Shown: in pieces, positions 32,231-39,561 of the stretch
Numbering within the stretch: position 1 is the first letter of the stretch
Layout: each line of letters opens with the position of its first letter
From: Filibacter tadaridae
GTDB taxonomy: Bacteria > Bacillota > Bacilli > Bacillales_A > Planococcaceae
Direction: 5' to 3'
DNA length: 45,285 nt
Assembly (NCBI RefSeq): GCF_900609045.1
Contig: NZ_UXAV01000043.1
Coordinates: 57,404-102,688, forward strand
Translations under genes and position numbers: made by a program
Notes under the pieces: generated by a model
Told to the model about the DNA's origin: nothing
The model's database searches: none
The model's input: only the letters and a program-made list of their open reading frames with translations

Positions 32231-32644
32231 TCATTTGTTTATTAAAGTAAAATCTTCGCTATTTCCATTCCATTCTACTTTTATTACTAACTCATCTTTT
32301 AAACTTGTAGATGGGCTATTAGAAATCGCTAAATCTCTTTGATATATGCCTTCCTTATTTAAAGAAATATTATTCCCACCAAAATCTATTGCTCCGCTAT
32401 TCTTTGTTTCAACATGGTAACTAAAAGTTTCAATACTCTGTATGGCGTATTCTTTGTAGTTAATCTGAATTTGATATGTTTCCTCTCCGTTGCTTAGATT
32501 AACAGTTACCTTTGTGGACCAATTTTTACCTTCGCCAACAAAGATTAAGTCGTTCTCATTTGCCTGGCATGCAAACAATAATAGGATTACCAAAAGTATA
32601 GACGCTAAAGTTAACTTTTTGACAGAAATCCCCCCATCAACCAA
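32231..32644 (-). CDS. Putative lipoprotein, paralogue of the one at 38221
   Basis: An exported lipoprotein: the positively charged start VKKLTLASILLVILLLFACQ carries a lipobox (L-F-A-C), followed by a domain of about 110 residues with NDLIFVGEGKNWS and SPSTSLKDELVIKVEWNG. The latter segments are nearly identical in the protein at 38221. The start is unclear: the open frame begins at a TTG at 32644 without ribosome site, while GGGGGG lies nine bases before a GTC where the paralogue has TTG. A mutated start codon is possible. Copy 10 precedes it and copy 9 follows. Confidence 0.65.
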   Translation of the reverse strand: MVDGGISVKKLTLASILLVILLLFACQANENDLIFVGEGKNWSTKVTVNLSNGEETYQIQINYKEYAIQSIETFSYHVETKNSGAIDFGGNNISLNKEGIYQRDLAISNSPSTSLKDELVIKVEWNGNSEDFTLINK

Positions 32645-32686
32645 TTAGTTTTATCGCAATTTTCCCTAATACCTTTATTCAACAGA

Positions 32687-32745
32687 GTGGCCCTTATCTA
32701 TACTACTGGCGCTAATCCTTGTTAGGGAAATGCACCCGTTAACGG
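32687..32745. repeat. Dispersed intergenic element, copy 10
   Basis: AGTGGCCCTTATCTATACTA, CTGGCGCTAATCCTTGTTAG, GGAAATGCACCCGTTAAC. It closely matches copy 1, 10.8 kb away. It is 21 bases after the stop of the second CPBP gene. Confidence 0.75.
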
Positions 32746-32766
32746 AATATGTTCGAAAATACAGTC

Positions 32767-33465
32767 TCATCCCGTTACCGTTAATAAAACTGCTATTATA
32801 TTGAATACTCCATGAACTATCATTCCCGGAATAACAGAACCTGTCTTTTCATACACCCAAGCGAACATAACGCCATTGATGAAATTCACGGGCATTGCAT
32901 TTAAAGTTGGAAAGTGAGCTATTGTAAATAGTAGCGAGCTAATCACGATTCCCCAATTCATTCCAAGTCTAACTCTTAACCAACGGTGGATAAACCCCCG
33001 ATAAAATATCTCTTCATAAACTGGAGATACTACGCCGGCGGAAATAATACCAATAAGTATAGTAAACAGATTAATATTTTGCTGTAAGCTCTCCGTCTTA
33101 CTGTTATCTGCACTATTACCCAATAAACTTGTTAATAATAATACAGCTACGCTTAAAATAATGGTTATCAATAACCATATCGGGATTTTCCGCCAGTACT
33201 TTTTAGAAAAACTTTTTACCCCTACCTCTTTCCAGGAAAGCCTTTTAGGCCGTAGTGCGATAAAATATAATCCTGTCATGAGTACAATCGCAATTGTTAA
33301 TCCGGTCAATGTTCCAGAGTATAGTGTATTAGCAAACAAAGATAGATAAAGTGATTGGACGCCATATTTAACAACCACAATCACAAATATAAATTCGAGT
33401 AATAGCAGTAGCGTAAATTCCTTCCCAGTCCATGTGTCCTTCAGTTTCCATGCCGAAACATTCAC
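32767..33465 (-). CDS. CPBP-family intramembrane metalloprotease
   Basis: A 232-residue polytopic membrane protein with CPBP motifs: EEIFYRGFIHRW, LLFTIAHFPTLNAMP and GMIVHGVFNIIAVL, giving the expected Glu-Glu, His and His/Asn catalytic residues. About seven hydrophobic helices. GAGGTTGTGA precedes the ATG. It differs clearly from the CPBP protein at 25569, so the two are independent acquisitions rather than a recent duplication. Possible roles are peptide maturation or bacteriocin immunity. Confidence 0.88.
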   Translation of the reverse strand: MNVSAWKLKDTWTGKEFTLLLLLEFIFVIVVVKYGVQSLYLSLFANTLYSGTLTGLTIAIVLMTGLYFIALRPKRLSWKEVGVKSFSKKYWRKIPIWLLITIILSVAVLLLTSLLGNSADNSKTESLQQNINLFTILIGIISAGVVSPVYEEIFYRGFIHRWLRVRLGMNWGIVISSLLFTIAHFPTLNAMPVNFINGVMFAWVYEKTGSVIPGMIVHGVFNIIAVLLTVTG

Positions 33466-33503
33466 AACCTCAACTCTCTTCGATAATTAGTTTTTTATTA
33501 AAT

Positions 33504-33560
33504 AATCTGGCCGATTAAAAAAAGACGCACTGACTTACTCAATAAATGCGCCCAATAATG
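33504..33560. repeat. Dispersed intergenic element, copy 11
   Basis: TCTGGCCGATTAAAAAAAG, ACGCACTGACTTACTCAATA, AATGCGCCCAATAATG. It is 16 bases after the stop of the DUF1835 gene. Confidence 0.65.
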
Positions 33561-33576
33561 AATTAATCATTACTCC

Positions 33577-34602
33577 TCACCGTAATTTCACACTATAGTG
33601 CCTCATTGATTTTGGTATTCCTTTTAGTTCAAGTAATCCACTATATATTAAATGCCTAATCCTATACTCTAAGAAGAAAGCATTAATAAATTCGGTTGTC
33701 CCCGATAGGATTTCTCCAATCACCATTCCAGCCTTGATAAACCCACTTTTTTCCTGCTTACGATGGAGCATTTCAATGGTATTTATGATCAGTGGATCAA
33801 AGTGATTTTCTTTAACACCCTTTATCTCACCATCTATCCATAGACGCAGGACTTCTTTTGTTTGTGCCAAGGAACTCCACTCTTCTTGAAGCTGCATCCA
33901 TTCCTGTTCAGATATAGGTGGGACCTTTCTGCCCTTTTCAAATAGAAGTCTTAAATCTTTTGGTTCGATATGGCCTGTATGTGAAATCTTTTGACCTCTA
34001 ACTTCAGGCATTATGTATCTTTTATAGAGTTCGGTGGAATTCATAAGAAATATATCATTTGTTTTGTCGCGCAGAAAAAAGAGAAGAAACCGCAGACAAG
34101 TTTGTTCATCAGCATTATTTCCATACCAGATGTAAATTGGATGCTGCCGGGGAATATCTTCTATCTCCCGCAATGTATTGGCAAATTTATTTTCATACTC
34201 GAAATCATCCTGTTCATAATTGATATGTTCATATAACCATTGATTTCGAAACGGATGTCCTGCTTTTCCAACTAATTTCCACAATGGTCCAATTGAAAAG
34301 GAATCTGGAAGACCAATCACAACCTTGGTTCCTTCAAGTCCTACTCTTAAAGAACCTGCGACAGATTCTGAGGAAACGATATGTACAGCCGCAACTTGAT
34401 CACCTGCATCAACCGAGCTGGACGAAAAAAGATGTAGGTATTTTTGAATGCATCTATTAACGACTACTACCACCGTGTTCACATCGCTTTGTTTAATTGT
34501 ATATCCTTTACCTTCAAGTGGATTGCTCTCTTCATGATTAAATATCTCAAATTCATCTTCATGTTCTAATTCATATGTTTGCCATTCCACATTTTCATTC
34601 AA
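33577..34602 (-). CDS. DUF1835/DUF3658-type protein
   Basis: A 341-residue soluble protein. The segment VHIVSSESVAGSLRVGL with VIGLPDSFSIGPL is the DUF1835 signature, and LRLWIDGEIKGVKENHFDPL near residues 255-275 matches the DUF3658 region that usually follows. The C-terminal IRHLIYSGLLELKGIPKSMR resembles the winged end of the family. Function is unknown; such proteins are frequent single genes in Bacillales accessory regions. The ribosome site before the ATG is poor. Copy 11 follows the stop. Confidence 0.82.
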   Translation of the reverse strand: MNENVEWQTYELEHEDEFEIFNHEESNPLEGKGYTIKQSDVNTVVVVVNRCIQKYLHLFSSSSVDAGDQVAAVHIVSSESVAGSLRVGLEGTKVVIGLPDSFSIGPLWKLVGKAGHPFRNQWLYEHINYEQDDFEYENKFANTLREIEDIPRQHPIYIWYGNNADEQTCLRFLLFFLRDKTNDIFLMNSTELYKRYIMPEVRGQKISHTGHIEPKDLRLLFEKGRKVPPISEQEWMQLQEEWSSLAQTKEVLRLWIDGEIKGVKENHFDPLIINTIEMLHRKQEKSGFIKAGMVIGEILSGTTEFINAFFLEYRIRHLIYSGLLELKGIPKSMRHYSVKLR

Positions 34603-34723
34603 ATCTGAAGTGGTTACATAGTTTTGTGTTTCTATTTTATAAACGAAAACTACATTAGTTTTCGTAAAAAAGTAAATAAATGGAAAATTAACTTTAGTCT
34701 TTATTGCGAACAGCTCCTTTTAT

Positions 34724-34968
34724 CTAAAATCCACTACTTTTTACCATCATGGTACACCTTAACAACCTTTTATTTTCCTTTTCACTTATTCGTTTAAGGA
34801 ACAATAACACTACCATTATTGCATTAAAGCCCCACCAAATACTTAGCAAAGATTCATTTAATGAACCTGGTTGCTCCCCCCCATTTTATAAGATGAAAAT
34901 AAGCCACGGGTTATAAGAATGAATCCGAAAAGTACTGCACTAAAAAACCAATACCACAATCGTTTCAT
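34724..34968 (-). pseudogene. Two-TM membrane protein gene frameshifted in a G7 run
   Basis: From an ATG at 34968 (GGGGG site upstream) the frame reads MKRLWYWFFSAVLFGFILIT to KMGG and stops soon after a run of seven G (34876-34882). Adding one G restores a long second frame, EQPGSLNESLLSIWWGFNAI then MVVLLFLKRISEKE, ending at 34724. Together they form a plausible 80-residue protein with two membrane segments. It is either a recent pseudogene, a phase-variable gene, or a sequencing error in the homopolymer. Confidence 0.6.
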
Positions 34969-35041
34969 TGCTACATACCCCCAACAAAATTATTATATTT
35001 TCAACATCCTACCAGGTTAACTTAAGTACAAATTTCTACAA

Positions 35042-35100
35042 GATGGCCCGATCAAGCAAAAAAGGGCGCAAACCTTATACTGCAAAAGCGCCCGAATGTT
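35042..35100. repeat. Dispersed intergenic element, copy 12
   Basis: GATGGCCCGATCAAGC, AAAGGGCGCAAACCTTATAC, TGCAAAAGCGCCCGAATG. It is five bases after the stop of the aminoglycoside phosphotransferase remnant. Confidence 0.8.
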
Positions 35101-35105
35101 GAATA

Positions 35106-35807
35106 CTAAAAATCTGCCAAATACCAAGTAGGCAAAGGATTATTCATACCATCAAACCAAGTTGGAACCTCGGCTGCCTGTTTTTTCATAACACTAATTT
35201 GATTTTCACCAAAAGGGATTGCCCAATATATTGAAGACAACGTATTGCTGCTTATATAAAAAGCCAAAAGTTTAAAAAACTGTTCAGGCGGTCTTCCATT
35301 GAAATATCCATTAAGTTGTCCTGTAGCAAAGTGTAGGCTGACAGAAGCGCTTCACACAATGAGGTTAAATTCTTCCCATGGGTCGCCGTAATCATTGCGA
35401 TTAAAACGTGTTTACCATGGTTCTTGTTCATCTGGTGCAGGAATAGTATGGATTTTTCTTAATAATAGTCCCGATTTCACGCCGAGTTCATATTGCCTCG
35501 TTTTAGTCATCTTTGGTAACACAATATCTGCATCTTCTCCATCACACCATGTAAAAAGTGAATATGCACTTTTGCCATTGTCACAAATACCGAAATCAAT
35601 AGGCTTCGACATAGATACACCGGATTCAGCTATTCGTTTCATCATTTCAAATTCACTGTTCTTTTTATCATACTCTAAAATACCGGCTATACGAAGCAGC
35701 AATTTTTTATTGGCTACGGTTTCAATGTAGTGTTTTTTGTCGCTAGACCAACCTTTATTTATTGGTTTTATTTTTTTGAATGTTGTGTAACCTTTTATAT
35801 CGAGCAC
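35106..35807 (-). pseudogene. Aminoglycoside phosphotransferase-like gene with internal deletion
   Basis: The N-terminal kinase lobe is intact from the GTG at 35807 (GGGAGG site): VLDIKGYTTFKKIKPINKGW, a Lys in LLLRIAG, and GLLLRKIHTIPAPDEQEPW, then a stop. The C-terminal tail resumes out of frame with RNDYGDPWEEFNLIV (another stop), then FATGQLNGYFNGRPPEQFF to PLPTWYLADF. About 90-100 residues between them are missing, including the HGD catalytic loop. Clearly non-functional. Element copy 12 remains right after the original stop. Confidence 0.85.
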
Positions 35808-35848
35808 GGTTTTCCTCCCTATCACTACTTGTAATTTAATTACTGAAA

Positions 35849-36106
35849 ATGGAAAATGAACTTAGGGCGATTTTTAATAATCTAGTCCTTTTGTTGAACC
35901 CTATTTTACAGACAAGTCAAACTACTGGGTATAACGACTGTAACATTTTCACCCTTGAATTTCCGGAAGAAGTTACAACACAAGGTGTGCGCCGATTTTT
36001 ATCTAACCTATTGGGCTATTCCTTGTCGCAACGAAAGAAATGCACGAACGAAGAGTTAAAAGAATGCATGTTATTCAATAAAAAAGGGCTAATCAAAAGA
36101 GAATAG
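35849..36106 (+). CDS. Hypothetical 85-aa protein
   Basis: Reads MENELRAIFNNLVLLLNPIL through EVTTQGVRRFLSNLLGYSLS to NKKGLIKRE. There is no obvious ribosome site ahead of the ATG, so it may be a remnant or expressed from a longer transcript. It is divergent from the phosphotransferase remnant. No family recognised. Confidence 0.35.
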   Translation: MENELRAIFNNLVLLLNPILQTSQTTGYNDCNIFTLEFPEEVTTQGVRRFLSNLLGYSLSQRKKCTNEELKECMLFNKKGLIKRE

Positions 36107-36236
36107 ATGAATGTTTTTTTTCGTAAAGTTTCGGATATTTGTTCCTGGATTATTGTAGAAAACAGAAGAGGATATGTGATTGGACTATTTGTTTTGGATA
36201 GAATCTGATAGTATTGTAGGGTAGCCAAAATTGTAT

Positions 36237-36277
36237 GGGTGGATGGTTGTCGCTTGCCCTTTCCTTAACCGGAAAGG
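36237..36277 (+). promoter_or_regulatory. Leader hairpins that can mask the SD of the 48-aa peptide
   Basis: CCTTTCC (36258-36264) pairs with GGAAAGG (36271-36277), which overlaps the AAAGGAGG ribosome site. The upstream segment 36237-36251 is complementary to 36444-36457 after the ORF (13 of 15 bases with one gap), so the mRNA could close 5' to 3'. Confidence 0.5.
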
Positions 36278-36288
36278 AGGTGATAATC

Positions 36289-36435
36289 ATGGAACTATTT
36301 CTTGAGTTTTTAAAAGAACTCTTGAAGGGAATTACGCGTGCGATAAGTGCGCATTTCTTTCAGAAAACTTTTTTAGACAAAAAGAAAGCCACCCCACGCC
36401 GTCGCAAGCATAAGGGTGGTTCTCGACATAAATAA
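36289..36435 (+). CDS. 48-aa amphipathic/basic peptide, candidate type I toxin
   Basis: AAAGGAGGTGATAATC precedes the ATG at 36289, a very strong ribosome site. The product starts MELFLEFLKELLKGITRAIS, which forms an amphipathic helix, and ends in a highly basic tail RRRKHKGGSRHK. The ORF is framed by a local SD-masking hairpin, a long-range 5'-3' complementarity and a terminator, the mRNA layout of many type I toxins. I see no antisense RNA promoter with confidence. It could instead be a small membrane-associated or nucleic-acid-binding protein. Confidence 0.6.
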   Translation: MELFLEFLKELLKGITRAISAHFFQKTFLDKKKATPRRRKHKGGSRHK

Positions 36436-36443
36436 ACTTGTTT

Positions 36444-36457
36444 GACAACCACCCACC
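36444..36457 (+). promoter_or_regulatory. 3' complementary arm for long-range mRNA closure
   Basis: GACAACCACCCACC lies nine bases after the 48-aa ORF stop and matches the complement of the 5' segment GGGTGGATGGTTGTC at 36237-36251 apart from one gap and one mismatch. Confidence 0.5.
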
Positions 36458-36476
36458 TGGACGGTAGAGGCTGCAG

Positions 36477-36508
36477 GAGAGGAGAGTTCTAGCTCTTCTC
36501 TCTTTTAC
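36477..36508 (+). terminator. Terminator of the 48-aa peptide transcript
   Basis: GAGAGGAGAG pairs with CTCTTCTCTC (one G-U/A-type mismatch) around TTCTAG, followed by TTTTAC. Confidence 0.75.
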
Positions 36509-36562
36509 TATCTATACCCATTCTAACGTAAAAGTATGCATGATTCAAGGAAAGGTTATCTA

Positions 36563-36661
36563 ATGATTGAGCCGGCGCGCGTGCCGTTTCGCTGCAACGA
36601 CTTTGTCGGGTACCTGCGCACGACACTATTCAGACAATACACTACAATTACATATTTATGA
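36563..36661 (+). CDS. Doubtful 32-aa ORF in GC-rich patch
   Basis: Reads MIEPARVPFRCNDFVGYLRT and ends TTITYL. An AAAGG site lies seven bases ahead of the ATG. The local GC content (GGCGCGCGTGCCG) is unlike its surroundings, which may mean a foreign fragment. No family recognised. Confidence 0.25.
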   Translation: MIEPARVPFRCNDFVGYLRTTLFRQYTTITYL

Positions 36662-36674
36662 GATAAAAGTGATA

Positions 36675-36812
36675 ATGTCCAATATTTATCAAGTATTTAT
36701 ACAATTGGTTGAATTGTTCGTTGTTTTTTATTGCAGGTACGGACACAAATGTTTTTTCAAATATGCTCAACTCCAACAAAAGAATCCCACTGAACACCCA
36801 CCTTTAGAGTAG
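36675..36812 (+). CDS. Doubtful 45-aa membrane-type ORF
   Basis: Reads MSNIYQVFIQLVELFVVFYC, one hydrophobic segment, then RYGHKCFFKYAQLQQK. The ribosome site is weak (AAAAGTGATA). It overlaps no other gene. Might be a small membrane protein or a remnant. Confidence 0.3.
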   Translation: MSNIYQVFIQLVELFVVFYCRYGHKCFFKYAQLQQKNPTEHPPLE

Positions 36813-36860
36813 GTTGATCGAATCCCCTATTTCTTATATCGTCTTATTAGAGTACCCAGC

Positions 36861-36921
36861 CATCTGGCGCTTTTCCCCGAAAAAGAGCGCAAATCCTTAT
36901 TCAAGAATGGCGCTTGATTGC
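36861..36921. repeat. Dispersed intergenic element, copy 13
   Basis: ATCTGGCGCTTTTCCCC, AAAGAGCGCAAATCCTTATT, CAAGAATGGCGCTTGATTGC. It ends one base before the stop codon of the DUF3953-like gene. Confidence 0.75.
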
Positions 36922-36922
36922 T

Positions 36923-37147
36923 TTATAAAAAAAATTTAATGGCGACAAAAAGACTAAATCCAAATGCAAGGAATAATGCAAAAGCAGTTACTTTTCGCTT
37001 TTGAAATTCATTAATCCCCGTAACTAAAAGCATTAGTCCCATTGACAACAAAATGTAAGGTATTAGCATCTCAGTAGTATCAGTTATTAAGGCATAACTT
37101 GATAATGCCACTACGATAATCGGAAAAATTTTTCTAAGGACTTTCAC
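36923..37147 (-). CDS. DUF3953-like membrane protein
   Basis: A 74-residue protein with three hydrophobic segments: LRKIFPIIVVALSSYALI, MLIPYILLSMGLMLLVTGI and a C-terminal AFALFLAFGFSLFVAIKFF, with the linker NEFQKRKV. This matches small DUF3953 membrane proteins of Bacillus. I choose the GTG at 37147, six bases after GAGGTGG; the TTG at 37162 overlaps that site. Function unknown. Confidence 0.75.
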   Translation of the reverse strand: MKVLRKIFPIIVVALSSYALITDTTEMLIPYILLSMGLMLLVTGINEFQKRKVTAFALFLAFGFSLFVAIKFFL

Positions 37148-37183
37148 CAATATCCACCTCAAGTTTAAGAATAAGTCCTCTAC

Positions 37184-37233
37184 AAAATGGACCGATTCTG
37201 GAAGGCACGAATTTATTCAATTATCGTGCTTAT
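37184..37233. repeat. Dispersed intergenic element, copy 14
   Basis: AAATGGACCGATTCTGGAAG, GCACGAATTTATTCAATTAT, CGTGC. The inner GCACGA...TCGTGC is a perfect short stem. It shares the GATTCTGG start with copies 2 and 6. Confidence 0.6.
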
Positions 37234-37285
37234 TTTTAGAATACATTTATGTCTAATTTTTTGAAATTCATGACGAAACCTAGTT

Positions 37286-37316
37286 CGTTTATAGTTCCTA
37301 CAAAGCTATAAACGTT
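37286..37316 (-). terminator. Hairpin after the RDD gene
   Basis: ACGTTTATAG pairs with CTATAAACGA on the minus strand, directly after the RDD stop codon. There is no clean T-run, so termination efficiency is uncertain. Confidence 0.5.
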
Positions 37317-37724
37317 TCATTGATTTTCAATTCGCTTCCCTTCCCTCACCACTGTTCCAGCATATCGGTCGTGCGGGAATTCCCCACCATTCTCTCCCTC
37401 AAATGCACTGCGATTTTTCAAATAATCGAAGGTGCTCAGTGTATCCCTGTATGCCATTCGCTTCGCAATTTGTTTGGATGTCAGACAAGCACCCTTTTCA
37501 TCTGTAACGACAAGTCCGTTTACCTTATAACCTGCAGTCTGCCCGAACTGGCGCAACTGTGCATATTCCAGTGCCCACATGACAACTGTCGGCGTGACTA
37601 ATACATGAACCGCCTCGTTTTTTACTTTTTTCCTAAGAAAGTATTCCGCCCCAGCCGTTACGGCAGTGGAAATTGCAAGATCAATCAAGTATCCTTTTAA
37701 ACGTTTTTTCGTCAGTGGTTTCAT
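37317..37724 (-). CDS. RDD-family protein
   Basis: A 135-residue RDD-like membrane protein. The N-terminal KKRLKGYLIDLAISTAVTAG supplies the Arg-Asp-type pair (R...D), and QFGQTAGYKVNGLVVTDEKG with SKQIAKRMAYRD is the conserved second part of RDD proteins. The C-terminal EFPHDRYAGTVV is typical of the Bacillus version. GGGAGG precedes the ATG. Some RDD proteins have been linked to cation transport; here the role is unknown. Confidence 0.8.
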   Translation of the reverse strand: MKPLTKKRLKGYLIDLAISTAVTAGAEYFLRKKVKNEAVHVLVTPTVVMWALEYAQLRQFGQTAGYKVNGLVVTDEKGACLTSKQIAKRMAYRDTLSTFDYLKNRSAFEGENGGEFPHDRYAGTVVREGKRIENQ

Positions 37725-37803
37725 GGAAATTCCTCCCTGTTTTTTTAAATCAACTCGCCTTACTTCTATCTTTCAAAGTAGCTCATGCTCCCCTTTATTC
37801 CGC

Positions 37804-37866
37804 AGAATGGCTCATTTGTTTAAGATAAGGCACAATTTCGTTTTACGACAGCCGCGTCCGATTGCT
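37804..37866. repeat. Dispersed intergenic element, copy 15
   Basis: AGAATGGCTCATTTGTTTAA, GGCACAATTTCG, then CAGCCGCGTCCGATTGC. It is 10 bases after the stop of the 65-aa membrane gene. A partial CCTTTATTCCGCAG motif sits just left of it. Confidence 0.6.
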
Positions 37867-37876
37867 TTATTGTCTA

Positions 37877-38074
37877 TTATTTGTTGCTGTTAATTTTCTT
37901 TACATCAGAAACTCCTATTGCTCCACAAATAAGTACACCCAAACCAAAGAATCCTGCAAGTAGCCAATTATGTCCCCAGTTGATAATCAGGCAATATAGG
38001 CAAACTAATGCAGTTATAAATGTTCCATACTTTGCTCGCCATTTATACGATTTCGAAGGATTCTTATTGACCAA
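37877..38074 (-). CDS. Small membrane protein, 65 aa
   Basis: From a TTG at 38074, with GAGAGGGG eight bases ahead, reads MVNKNPSKSYKWRAKYGTFI; two hydrophobic segments follow (ALVCLYCLIINW and WLLAGFFGLGVLICGAIGV). A longer form from an ATG at 38101 has no ribosome site. Between element copies 15 and 16. No family recognised. Confidence 0.6.
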   Translation of the reverse strand: MVNKNPSKSYKWRAKYGTFITALVCLYCLIINWGHNWLLAGFFGLGVLICGAIGVSDVKKINSNK

Positions 38075-38106
38075 GAACCCATCCCCTCTCTTGAGTGCCA
38101 TGTCAC

Positions 38107-38162
38107 AAAATGGCCCAATAATGGAAATAGCACGCTTTTAATGTTGTTAAAGCGTCCGGATG
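38107..38162. repeat. Dispersed intergenic element, copy 16
   Basis: AAAATGGCCCAATAATGGAA, AGCACGCTTTTAATGTTG, TTAAAGCGTCCGGATG. The inner part pairs GCTTTTAA with TTAAAGC. Confidence 0.65.
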
Positions 38163-38220
38163 TTTTAGATAGTTATTCAAATAAAGCCTCGTTACACTAA
38201 TTATAACTATTCCAATATAA

Positions 38221-38610
38221 TCACTTACTTCTTAGATCAAAACTTTCGCTTGCATCGTTCCATTCTACTTTTATCACTAACTCATCTTCCACACTTGTAG
38301 AAGGACTATTAGAACTTAATGATTTGTGGTAATGTACGCCTTCCTGATTTAATGTAGCATTATTTACACTGTAATTGATTACTCTGTTATCTTTTGATTC
38401 CACAAAATAACGAAATGTGTCAATCTCTTCTAAGTTATTTCCTTTGTTATTAAGCTGAAATCGATATGTTTCTTCTCCATTAGTTTGATGAACGGTTACT
38501 TCAGCTGACCAATTTTCACCTTCTCCAACAAACGTTAAATCATTAATATTCGTATGGCACGCAGATAACAGAGACACAAGAAATACGATTAGTACAAATG
38601 ATTTTTTCAA
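38221..38610 (-). CDS. Putative lipoprotein, paralogue of the one at 32231
   Basis: A 129-residue lipoprotein starting at a TTG (38610) with AGGAG ahead: LKKSFVLIVFLVSLLSAC holds the lipobox (L-S-A-C). The mature part shares NDLTFVGEGENWS, NGEETY and SNSPSTSVEDELVIKVEWN with the protein at 32231 and aligns along its full length. Probably exported and anchored to the outer face of the membrane. Function unknown. The pair indicates duplication or repeated capture of the same gene in the region. Confidence 0.75.
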   Translation of the reverse strand: MKKSFVLIVFLVSLLSACHTNINDLTFVGEGENWSAEVTVHQTNGEETYRFQLNNKGNNLEEIDTFRYFVESKDNRVINYSVNNATLNQEGVHYHKSLSSNSPSTSVEDELVIKVEWNDASESFDLRSK

Positions 38611-38660
38611 AGTATTAAATCTCCTATAATTAGTAATTTGCCATAAAATACTTTTCACAT

Positions 38661-38715
38661 TAAACGGCCCGATCGAAGCATAACTTTTATTCCGTTAAAG
38701 CATCAAATTGCGGAA
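38661..38715. repeat. Dispersed intergenic element, copy 17
   Basis: TTAAACGGCCCGATCGAAGC, ATAACTTTTATTCCGTTAAA, GCATCAAATTGCGG. Located 60 bases after the retropepsin-like gene's stop. Confidence 0.6.
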
Positions 38716-38775
38716 TTTACTTTTATTATCATTATCTCTATAACATAAAAAAGAACCGATAACTCTTGGTTCTCT

Positions 38776-39156
38776 TTAGATAACCCTATCCATTTGAAGA
38801 TGCAATAAATCTATCGTAAATCCCGCCTCCATTAACAAGTCTAACCCAAGTAATCCATTAATGTCATCATATCCAAAATCATTGAAATCCACTTCAACCT
38901 TTTCAATTATAAAGTCACTGATTTGTATCTGATCGATTCTTTTTCTAAAAGCGTGCTCTTTTCCACCAATTCCAAAGTAGGTGACAATTCTATCGTGTAA
39001 ATCGACTTGTAGACCTATATCTTCGACCACGTCTTGAGAAATAAGTGTTCTAGCAGCCCCAGTATCTACCACCATATTTTCAATTACTTTACTTTTCCCG
39101 TTGAAAGTTAAAATAATATCCGCTAAAAGCAGTCCATATTTATGTTTGATTTTCAT
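38776..39156 (-). CDS. Retropepsin-like aspartic protease fold protein
   Basis: A 126-residue single-domain protein with the aspartyl-protease motif VVDTGAARTLIS (Asp31) and the later LLGLDLLMEAG segment, the usual pair for bacterial retropepsin-like proteins that dimerise to form the active site. AAGGAG lies 11 bases before the ATG at 39156. Its start overlaps the end of the upstream 86-aa gene by 17 bases, so the two are coupled and probably act together. Target unknown. Confidence 0.8.
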   Translation of the reverse strand: MKIKHKYGLLLADIILTFNGKSKVIENMVVDTGAARTLISQDVVEDIGLQVDLHDRIVTYFGIGGKEHAFRKRIDQIQISDFIIEKVEVDFNDFGYDDINGLLGLDLLMEAGFTIDLLHLQMDRVI

Positions 39157-39400
39157 GATAGTCAAATCTCCTTAATCCAACATCTTGACGGACTTCAAGC
39201 ACAATATCTTCATTGACAGTATGAAAAACCAACTCATCACCTTTTGATTTTAAAAGTTCCTTCGTTGCTAGTTTATCAGGTATGGGTTTTATAATAGCTA
39301 TATCTTCTATGAATTCTTGACTATTTTCAATATGAGACGATAATACTTTTAGTTTAACAAATTGATCGGGGTATATTTTTCTAACCTCGGACCATTTCAT
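39140..39400 (-). CDS. Partner protein of the retropepsin-like gene, hypothetical
   Basis: An 86-residue soluble protein: MKWSEVRKIYPDQFVKLKVL, then IIKPIPDKLATKELLKSKGD and ELVFHTVNEDIVLEVR. The start could also be the GTG at 39409; GGTGA lies just before the ATG. The overlap with the retropepsin-like ORF and the matched expression argue for a functional pair, perhaps substrate or regulator (inference). I know no characterised family. Confidence 0.7.
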   Translation of the reverse strand: MKWSEVRKIYPDQFVKLKVLSSHIENSQEFIEDIAIIKPIPDKLATKELLKSKGDELVFHTVNEDIVLEVRQDVGLRRFDYHENQT

Positions 39401-39501
39401 AGCTTTCACCGTCCCTTTCTTTTAATACCGTAATTATATCATATCGTCGTTTTATAATTCAGTCATATAACTTAACCCTTTTCTTTCTAACAAACCCAAA
39501 A

Positions 39502-39537
39502 TCAATCGTTGTTCAATTCTCGCGTCCGATTGTGGTA
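39502..39537. repeat. Dispersed intergenic element, copy 18 (partial)
   Basis: TCAATCGTTGTTCAATTCTC then GCGTCCGATTGTGG, equal to the right half of the element. It is 24 bases after the HIT gene's stop. Confidence 0.55.
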
Positions 39538-39561
39538 GGGAGATCAAGAAGCCAATAAATA

